Positions 55,850 to 64,000 of a stretch of 64,000 nt of DNA are shown piece by piece. Position 1 is the stretch's first letter. Every line of letters begins with the position of its first letter. The notes beneath the pieces are model-generated. The model did not search any database. It was not told the origin of the DNA and was given only the letters and a program-made list of their open reading frames with translations. This DNA is from Basidiobolus meristosporus CBS 931.73 (taxonomy: Eukaryota > Basidiobolomycota > Basidiobolomycetes > Basidiobolales > Basidiobolaceae). Location of the stretch: NCBI GenBank assembly GCA_002104905.1, contig MCFE01000128.1, positions 1 to 64,000 on the forward strand, written 5' to 3'. Position numbers and translations under genes: made by a program.

Positions 55850-57725
55850 TTTTCAGCAAACTCATCTACCTTGCTGGAGTGTATATCATCTGGCTGCACT
55901 TCCAACTCTTGTAAAAACAGCTGTTTTCTTGTTGGTGATTCTTCTTGGCTATGATGGGATTCAGTCTGCTCCTGGCTTGCAGCATTAATTGGCTAGAACT
56001 GCAGTTTTTTTTGCATGCCTCCCTGTCTCAGGCTTGGATAAACATATTTCCCTTTACCTTTCCCTTTATCACTGCCAGGTCTATTACAGCTACTTTGTCT
56101 GAGTGCTTCTTGTAAAGAACTACATTTTCTGCTGGATAAATTCTGCTCTGATGCATCTGTTTTAGCCTGCTTGTCCCATCCTGGCACTCTTCTGGCAACC
56201 TGACATTTCTTTTACACTTATTTTGAGCTCTCCACTGTAGTTGTGATGGGCTCCAGTGAAAGCAGCTGGTTTTTATCACTGCCAGGTCCTTCACTGCAAC
56301 TTTGACTGGGTGCTTCTTAAGTGGTACTACACTTTTTCCTTGATATGTATTGTGCTGGTGTATACATGTCTGCCTGCATGTCCCTAAACAACACTCTTCC
56401 AGCTACCTGACATCTCTTTGATGCTTGTCTGGAGCTTTTGACCCTGCTTCTAACAGGCTCTTGAGGAAGCTGCTGGTTTTTAGCCATGGCACCCTTGTTC
56501 TTCTGCCTTTGATAGTTTCTGTTATTCTTAAGATACTTTCTTAGCATACCAATGCTGGCTCAAAATCTGTTTGCCTGGTTGAGTCCAGGACAATGCTCAT
56601 GTAGCAAGTCAAGTGCATCCTGCTTGGACTTGAGTTCCTGATGGTCCCATGGTATGCTGGCCTTAAGGTGATGGTGGGCTAGACTTCTGACAGCCTCTTG
56701 TATATTAGCCCACTCTTCACTATTGCACTCAATGGCTTCATGGATCTTCAATGTCTTTTGATTTTTAGACTTTGGTATAAGCACAACATTGTCTCCCTCC
56801 CATGCTGTGATAGGCTTTTCTGTGGGCTTTATCTTTCCCTAAGAAAAAGAATTGACAAAAAGCCAGCAAAATACCATCATAGTATCAGCTGCATTCCAAG
56901 TTTGTCAAAATTGACAACTCTCAAAATGTCTGCTCTGAGCTGATAGGCAGACAAGCAAACAAGTTGTCCAGGAGGAGACTAGGCCAGCTAGCATCCATAC
57001 CAAATTAAGTAATTAGCTGCCCATTACTTCCATCAAAAATTGCATTTGAGATTTTGACCCAAAAACACCAGCTGAATACCAGCAGAATACCAGCAAAAAG
57101 TCAGATGAATTCAAGTTTGAGATTTTTCATAGGGTTTGGGCACTGTTGTTGTGCTTGAAAGACTGTATAGTGTTCCTCTGCTGTGACATTGGGAAATGGC
57201 TCAATTCTTGGCTGTGAAATCAAGCTACTTGAGTTCTTTCTTGGCAGCAAATATACTGCTTTCTCCACCCGGAATCTTAATTGCTCTACATATATTATCT
57301 GCTCATCCTGTTTCTGAACTATTTCCTGATTTCTCTGGGCCATTGCATCTATCCAATCAGCCACTTCACATAAATGCTTTGGTATGAGCTGACAACATTA
57401 TTGCTAATATAGGTGGTGGTGATGTTATCATGGTCACTTGCTGGTCTTCAACTGAGGGTACTGCGTTTGCTACATTCTCATCTGCTTGAGCATAATGGTC
57501 AGCTTGTGGCTCCACAGAGGTTCTCAATTGCCTACTTGACTGAGAGCCTGAGGAGTCTGCATTATTCCCTGCAATGGGCACACTGTCCACTGGGCCTGTT
57601 ATGGATGTAGCTCTGCTTACTGCACCAAATGTCAAAGCAAGCTGTTGTCCAACTGTTCTTCTGTTGCCGTCAGTGGTGGGGTTTGGTTGAGAACCAGACA
57701 ACTTTGCTTTATCTTTTGGCTGCAT
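55850..57725 (-). pseudogene. accessory protein of the Tnp2 element, decayed
   Basis: Starts MQPKDKAKLSGSQPNPTTDG at 57725 with a Ser/Gln-rich N-terminus, then a helical part (DAMAQRNQEIVQKQDEQI) and a C-terminal part with Lys/Arg-rich repeats (NYQRQKNKGAM, QLPQEPV). Frames are broken by stops, a small deletion and the MITE-like insertion. The homologous gene in the next copy keeps longer frames. Function unknown; possibly a DNA-binding partner as in other CACTA elements. Confidence 0.55.
56837..57134. mobile_element. 298-bp MITE-like insertion with TTT target duplication
   Basis: Ends are CCCTAAGAAAAAG and, inverted, CCCTATGAAAAAT, related to the termini of the Tnp2 element. TTT flanks both sides (56834-56836 and 57135-57137). 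In the copy at 61981 the same surrounding sequence reads ATCTTTGGGCAC with a single TTT, i.e. the unoccupied site. Confidence 0.8.
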
Positions 57726-57947
57726 ACATATGGAAGTGAGTCAAACCAAAGGTGAAACAGTGTTACATATACATGTGTATGAGGTGCCACAACTTTATTT
57801 ATAATGCTTACTATGGCAGGTCATCATTGAATCTTACATTCATGTAGGTGCAATGTCTCAAATACAAGACTGTCTTAAGCTCACATGAGTATTGCCCAAA
57901 AAGTGGTATAATAGCATTATGTTGTTGAAGATCAAGCTGCTTGCCCC

Positions 57948-60146
57948 ATGGACAAGACTACTTTGACTCAACACTGTAAGAGAAGAGAAAAAAGATCATG
58001 TGACTATTGTGGCAAGCCTCTCAGCCGTGAAGCACACAGACAGCATAGGAAGTATTACAAGGATCACAATCAGTGTTATGCCACCCAAGTCATATTTGAC
58101 CTTTCATTGGTCACTACTGTACCAACATTGTCTTGCTGGCCAGTTGATACTTCTATATTGGCACCTGGCCATCTTTGTCACCTTGCGCAAACTGAGTCAG
58201 GTGAGTTTTTGACAACTTTGGGCTCACCTTGACCTTTTGAATATGGCATGCTGAGTGATAGCTCTGGCAAAGAAGGCTCACTGATGGATTTTGAGCCTAT
58301 CTCCCCTAACAACAGTACCACATATGAGCCCAGTCAGATCCCTCTGTGCTATGAGACAACACCATTTGAACCAAGTGCCCAGGATACTTTATGGGGCCAT
58401 GTGAGCCCAGTAATCCATTTACTGGTGAATGATGTAATATTGTGGCTAGAGAAGTGGTGCATTTTCACTAATATCAGTAATGGGGGCTTTGAGGATTTAT
58501 CACTACTTCTTGCCAAAAATATACTGGGATGCAACTTACCATGTAAATGCTACAAGTGGACAACCATCATGTGGCTGATAACATATGATCCATAGACTGT
58601 CCTGATTCCAGCATGTGCTAATAGTTGCATGGTATTTACATCCAAAAATGCTCTCATTGCAACATGTTCAAATTGTCAGGAATCCAACACCATTCAGGGA
58701 AAACATTGTACACACTCCAGATATGTTCTGGTCATACCCCATCTGAGGAAGCTGATACAGTCCAACAAATATTGCAAAGCTATACAGTACTGCACTTAGT
58801 ATCCATCAAGCGCAAACAAATCCAATATATTTGATGGCAAACATTACAAGCAGCTAAGAAGCAAGGGCTACTTTGAAGGTATGTATGACCATGCCTTTGC
58901 TTGAGCACTTGCTGGATTCTCATTAAACAAGTACTCTACCAGCAAATCCTGATGGCCACTGATTCTTATCAATTTGAATCTGCCACCCATCTTATGGTAT
59001 CAGAGCACTAATCTGATTGTAGTCTCACTGGTGTCTGGGCCTAAATTGCTGTCCAAGCTGGATAGCAACCTGTATCCACTGCTGGATGAATTTTATATGC
59101 TTTTCAGCAGGATAACAGCTAATGGCCATCATGTAAAAGCACATGTTATTATCTACACTGGAGATACCCCAGCCATCAGCAAGATAGCAGGTTTTTCTGG
59201 GCACAATGGATGGAATTGCTGTGAGTGGCGTTCTGAAGCCATTCATACCAAGAGTACATTGGAAGCATTGAGAGTCATATGCGGACATTGTAGGAATATT
59301 GATCCAGAAGTGGATCACCAATGCCAACTTGATGCATCCACAGCTGTTGTGTGAGGAGTGTGTGACAGGATTTGAGCGGCTATACTGCAAACATAAAGCT
59401 GAACATGTGGATCTCTACTGCTACTGTATCTATTCTCTACTCCATCTTGCATGGTGTGTGGTGAATATTGGGCCTTGCTTCACCTTTTGGAGTTGCATAT
59501 AGAGCAGAAGTGAGAGGATATAGGAATACAAGCCAAGTTGCAGATACTACCATATCCCAATCTGATCAAGAATATTATCTTCAAGTCTGTCATGGATGTA
59601 ATGAGTTAGCACATGGGTACAGCCAGGAAGAGTTGGAAAATATGGAGGACAAATGTGCACATGGAGACACCAATGCCTATAGCATTAAGAAGCTAAGCAG
59701 CCCTAATGCATGGGTAATCAGTTAAGTAATGCAAAGTTGGGTTGGGTGAAACAAGCAACTATTTTTTATCAGGAAAACTCTACCAAGGTATGCTGGACTT
59801 CTCATGGTCACAAGCCAACTTCTACACCATTCAGCACAGAATTCACACAAACAAAGGCCAGAGTGCACCTACAAGGGGGACTAGAATCCAGCAGGGAGAA
59901 GGAATATATTGGCTAAATGCCAAGAAGTTCTTTGCGGATATTCACAAGGTATTCATAGCAGAAGTGGCTGCAACCAACCATATGTTCGCAAGATGTTTGT
60001 ATTACCGGCAGTACAAGGTATATGGCAACTTTGCAAGTATCACACTAACAAGCTGTAAAGTTGAGGTGATAGAAGTATGTCAATTGCCGCAGGTGTGTGT
60101 GTTTGTAGAGGTTAGCAAGCAGGAGGCCATAGTTTTTTCTGATTAA
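57948..60146 (+). pseudogene. Tnp2-family (CACTA/EnSpm-related) transposase, decayed
   Basis: The first frame MDKTTLTQHCKRREKR contains a zinc-finger-like CDYCGKPLSREAHRQH. Later frames keep SPVIHLLVNDVILWLEKW, GKHYKQLRSKGYFEGMYDHAFAL and, at 58974-59354, NLPPILWYQ, LYPLLDEFYMLFSR, HVKAHVIIYTGDTPA and KIAGFSGHNGWNCCEW, the succession typical of Tnp2 transposases. Frames change repeatedly, through decay and possibly introns. Confidence 0.7.
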
Positions 60147-60889
60147 AACTATTTGTGGAATACCCAAAGTAGTAGTGAGTAAGCAAATACAGAAGGGGGA
60201 TTCTACAGTGGATTATATGAATTGTACAAGGGGAGGTAGAAAAGGAAATACCATTTGGTAAATTGGTACAGTAGCATTATACAGAACCAACAGTAGGCCA
60301 TCATACAGCCAATATAATGCCATCAGAGTCTTGCTGTGAGGCTGTCAAAATACTGTAAAGTTTCTTGCCATATGAGGAAATTGGATGTCCTGGCCAATTG
60401 GATCCACTTAAAATAGTAATAGAATGCTGAAAGACCCTACAATAACATGCAAATATTGTCACAGCACCTATAACGCAATAATACTATGCAAATATTGTCA
60501 CAGCACTGATTAAATCTTGTCAAGTTTTATCCCTTCATTTGGTTGTAAAATTAGCAAAACACCATTGTGATCCCATTATAAGATTGTTAGAAGGGTTACT
60601 AATTCCAAGCTGCTGGTATTATGACAGTCTCTAAACAGGATCCTGACAGCTGATCTAGATTGGATCCACCCATGCAACCAAATTATTTTTCATAGGGTCT
60701 ATGGTTTTATGCCATTGTTAATTCACTGGTTCCCATATATCCTGGTCTTCAGCTGGCACTGCAAGGTCTAGCTCCTGATCTGCCAGTCTTTGCAATAGGT
60801 CCTTGCAATACTTAAGTGCATTTTCTTGAGCACTGCTGTTGAAGAAGTGCCTCAACCTCTTGGCATGCCTATTAATGGTCCAGAATTCC

Positions 60890-62590
60890 ACCTATGGTAC
60901 TGTGATAGCCTTTTGAGTTCCTGATGTTGTAGCCTTGCCTGTTGGTGGGATCTCTACTCCATCATAAATGGAGGATGTTGAGGCAGTGCTAGACAAATTG
61001 CCTTTCTCTGCATACTCATCTACCTCACTGGAGTGTAGCTCAACTGGCTGCACTTCCAACTCTTGTGAAAACAGCTGTTTTCTTGTTGGTAATTCTTCTT
61101 GGCTAAGATGGGATTCAGTTTGTTCTGGGCTTACAGCATTCATTGGCAAGAGCTGCGGCTTTTCTCTTATGCTTCCCTGTTTCTGGCTTGGCTAGACTTC
61201 TCCCCCTTTACCTTCTACTTTATCACTGTCAGGTTTTTCACTGCTACCTTGTCTGAGTGCTTCTTGTATTGAACTACATTTTCTCCTTGATAAATGCTGC
61301 TCTGATGCATCTGTCTTGACCTGCTTGTCCCTTACTGGCACTCTGCAGGCAACTTCACACTTCTTTCCTGCTTCTTTCAAGCTCTTAGCCCATGCTGTGA
61401 CAGGCTCATGAGGTAGCCACTTGTTTTTATCACTGCCAAGTTCTTTACTGTCACTTTCCCTGAGTGCTTCTTCAGTAGAAGTACACTTTTTCTTCAGTAA
61501 ATGTTGTGCTGGTACATCTGTGTCAGCCTGCTTTTCCCTTATTGGCACTCTTCCAGCTACCTGATGCCTCTTTGACACTTGTTTGGAGATTTTGGCCCTG
61601 CTGGTAACAGGCTCTTGAGGAAGCTGCTGGTTTTTAACCATTGCACCCTTGTTCTTCTGCCTTTGATAGTTTCTGCTATTCTTGAGATGCTTTCTTAGCA
61701 TACAAATGCTGGCCCAAAAACCATTTGCATGCTTGAATTCTGGATAATGCTCATGGAGCAAGTCAAGTTCATTCTGCTTGGCCTGAGTTACTAATGGCCC
61801 CATGGTACACCGGCCTTAAGGTGTTGGCATGCCAGACTTCTGACAGCCTCTTAAATATTAGCCCACTGTTTGTCAATGCACCCAACAGCTTCACATATCT
61901 TCAATGTCTTTTGATTTTTAGGGCTTTGGTATATACACTACATTTTCTCCCTCCCTTGCTGCAATAGGTTTGTCTGTGGGCTTTATCTTTGGGCACTGTT
62001 GTTGTGCTTTGAAGACTGTATGGTGTTCCTCTGCTGTACATTGGGAAATGGCTTAATTCTTGGCTGTGACACTGAGCTACTTGAGTTCCTTCTTTGCAGC
62101 AAAGATACTGCTTACTCTACCTGGGATATTGCTTACTCTACACCATTTATCAGCTCATCCTGTTTCTGGACTATTTCCTGATTTCTCTGGGACATTGCAT
62201 CTGTCCTATCAGCCACTGCACCTAATTCCCACATTAATGCTTTGGTATGAGCTGACAACATACTTGCTAATACAGGTGGTGGCAATGTTATGATGACCAC
62301 TTGCTGGTCTACAGCTGAAAGTACTGCTTTTGCTACAATCTGATCTGCCTAAGCAATATGGTCAGCTTTCAGCTCTGAAGAGATTCCCAATTGCCCACTT
62401 GACTGAGAGCCTAAGGAGTCCACATTTTCCCCTTCAGTGGGCACAATGTCCACAAGGCCTTTTTTGGTTGTAGCCCTGCTTGTTGCAATGTATGTCAAAG
62501 CAAGCTGTTATCCAACTGTTCTTCTGCTGCTGTTAGCAGTGGGGTTTGGTTGGGAACCAGACAAGTTTGCTTTATTTTTTGGCAGCATAT
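60890..62590 (-). pseudogene. accessory protein of the Tnp2 element, copy C
   Basis: The longest surviving frame (61192-61803) has two tandem repeats of about 69 residues, each with an LPxEPVT start, a RVPxRxKQ middle and a KKC-or-RRKC...EALR end. This tandem structure is hidden by decay in copy B. Other parts are split by stops, e.g. the upstream frame 60892-61149. Confidence 0.55.
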
Positions 62591-62810
62591 GTATGGAAGT
62601 AAGTCAAACCTAAGGTGAAATAGTGTTACATACACATGTGTATATGGTGCCACAACTTTATTTATAATGCTAACTATGGCAGGTCATCATTGAACTTTAC
62701 ATTCATCTAGGTGCAATGTCCCAAATACAAGACTGTCAAAAATTCATATGAGTATTGACCAAAAAGTGATATAACAGTGTTATTTTGTTGAGTGTCAAAA
62801 TGGTTGCCCC

Positions 62811-64000
62811 ATGGACATGACCACTATAATTTAACACCATAAGAGAAGAGAAAAAAGACCATATGGCTATTGTAGCAAGCCTCTCAGCCATGAAGCATGC
62901 AGACAGCCTAGAAGGTATTACTAGAATCACAGTCAGTATTTTGCCACCCAAGTCATATTCAACTATTCACCAGTCACTATTGAACCAATATTATCTTGCT
63001 GGCAACTGGGTACTTCTATAATGGCATCTGGCTGTACTTGTCACCTTGCACAAACTGAGTCAGGAGAGTTTGTGACACCTTTAGGCTCACCTCAGCCTTC
63101 TGAATAAGGCACACAGAGTGATTGCTCTGAAGAAGCAGGCTCACTGATGGATTGTGAGCCTATCTTCCCTTACAACAGTACCCTATATGAGCCTGGCAAA
63201 CTCCAATTATGCTATGAGACAAATGCTAAGGATACTTTATGGAATCAAGTGAGCCCAGTAATCCATCTACTGGTGAATGACATGATGTTGTGGCTAGAGA
63301 AGTGGCAAGTTTCCACTAATATCAGAAACGGGGGCTTTGAGGATTTACTACTACTTCTTGCCAAAATCATCATGGGATGCAACTTACCATGTACATGGTA
63401 AAATGGGAAACCATCATGTGGCTAGCAACATATGACCCAAAGACCATTTCTGATACCAGCATATGTTAACAGTAGCATGGCATTCACATCAGAAAATGCC
63501 TCTATTGCAAGGTGTCCAACATGTCAGGAATTCACCACCATTGGGGGATAACATTGCTTACACTCCAGATATATTCTGGTAATACCCAGTATAAAGAAGC
63601 TCATGGAGTCCAACAAATATTGTGAAGCTATAAAGTACTGCACTCAGTATCAATCAAGTGCAAGCATATCTGAAACATCTGATAGCAATTATTACAAACA
63701 ACTAAGAGGCAAGGGCTACTCTAAGTGTAGGTATGACCATGCCTTTGCCTTGGCACTTGATGGAATATCATTAAACAAGTACACTACCAGCATATCCTTC
63801 TGGCCACTGATACTCATCAACCTCAATCCACTCACTATCTTACTGCATTGGAGTAGAAACATGGTTGTTGTCTCACTAGTGTCTGGGTCTAAATCAACAT
63901 CCATCCTGGACTGCTATTTGTATCCATTGCTGGATGAATTTTGTATGCTTAGAAGTGAGATAACACTAAATGGCTACCATGCCAAAGCACATATAATTAT
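62811..64000 (+). pseudogene. Tnp2-family transposase, copy C, decayed and incomplete
   Basis: ATG at 62811 corresponds to 57948, but the frame hits a stop within ten codons and the first zinc-finger Cys is lost. Downstream pieces (63147-63401, SPVIHLLVNDMMLWLEKW) still align with copy B. The window ends inside the region equivalent to LYPLLDEF. Confidence 0.65.

Larger units (their letters stand above)
55037..60697. mobile_element. Tnp2-type DNA transposon copy B with inverted termini
   Basis: The left end CCCTATGAAAAATTATT (55037-55053) and the right end AATTATTTTTCATAGGG (60681-60697) are inverted copies matching at 16 of 17 positions. Between them lie an accessory gene on the minus strand and a Tnp2-related transposase on the plus strand, divergently arranged with a gap at about 57726-57947. 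The family is CACTA/EnSpm-related by its transposase, but the termini do not begin with CACTA. Both genes carry stops. Confidence 0.6.
60698..64000. mobile_element. Tnp2-type DNA transposon copy C, partial (runs off the window)
   Basis: From 60698 the sequence matches copy B from about 55552 onward in the same orientation, without the 505-bp leader. It lacks the MITE. The element is cut by the end of the window. Confidence 0.7.

Noticed and set aside
58990-59010. Sequence GGTATCAGAGC resembling a copia primer binding site
   Set aside because: It lies inside the coding part of the Tnp2 transposase (WYQSTNL region) with no LTR before it; coincidental.

Overview
The window looks like part of a filamentous fungal genome, probably of an early-diverging or otherwise non-yeast lineage. 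The evidence is many short spliceosomal introns (mostly 50-70 bp, GTRNGT donors, YAG acceptors), fungal-type genes (conventional kinesin-1, Spo12-like, Mso1-like, Tim44, Tom40, Vma21) and a chromodomain Ty3/gypsy retrotransposon. The exact phylum is inference; I cannot place it without a search.

Layout. 1-14 kb is gene-poor: one tRNA, a broken protoglobin gene, one orphan protein (4014-5297), then a divergent pair of an MFS transporter (7861-9504, minus) and a 14-exon Gfo/Idh/MocA oxidoreductase (10367-12526, plus), followed by a frameshifted repeat/ankyrin-like protein (14018-15701). 16-45 kb is a dense block of conserved housekeeping genes: Tim44, ubiquitin-eL40 fusion, a CaMKK-type kinase, a class I cyclic nucleotide phosphodiesterase, ELP3, Spo12-like, Mso1-like, VMA21, GSK3, kinesin-1, TOM40, RPT3, eL41, dynactin p27, MoaC, eL42, eS25, two membrane/secreted proteins and a PAP2 lipid phosphatase. 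I rebuilt exon structures for nearly all of these by matching reading frame and splice sites to the expected protein families; phases close in every case listed as high confidence. 45-64 kb is an accessory, transposon-filled region with no recognisable host gene.

The transposon region holds copia-type remnants (45.2-47.2 kb), a nearly intact Ty3/gypsy chromovirus with identical-length 697-bp LTRs (47657-53576), and several copies of a Tnp2 (CACTA/EnSpm-related) DNA transposon. The chromovirus sits inside one inverted Tnp2-element copy with a CCCCT target duplication; a second copy (55037-60697) carries inverted termini, a divergent gene pair and a 298-bp MITE-like insertion whose empty site is preserved in the third copy (60698-64000).

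Functional themes in the housekeeping block are mitochondrial protein import (Tim44, Tom40), translation (eL40, eL41, eL42, eS25, ELP3 for tRNA wobble modification), microtubule transport (kinesin-1, dynactin p27), signalling (CaMKK, PDE, GSK3) and proteolysis (ubiquitin, Rpt3). Apart from the divergent eL42/eS25 and transporter/oxidoreductase pairs, neighbouring genes show no obvious pathway clustering.
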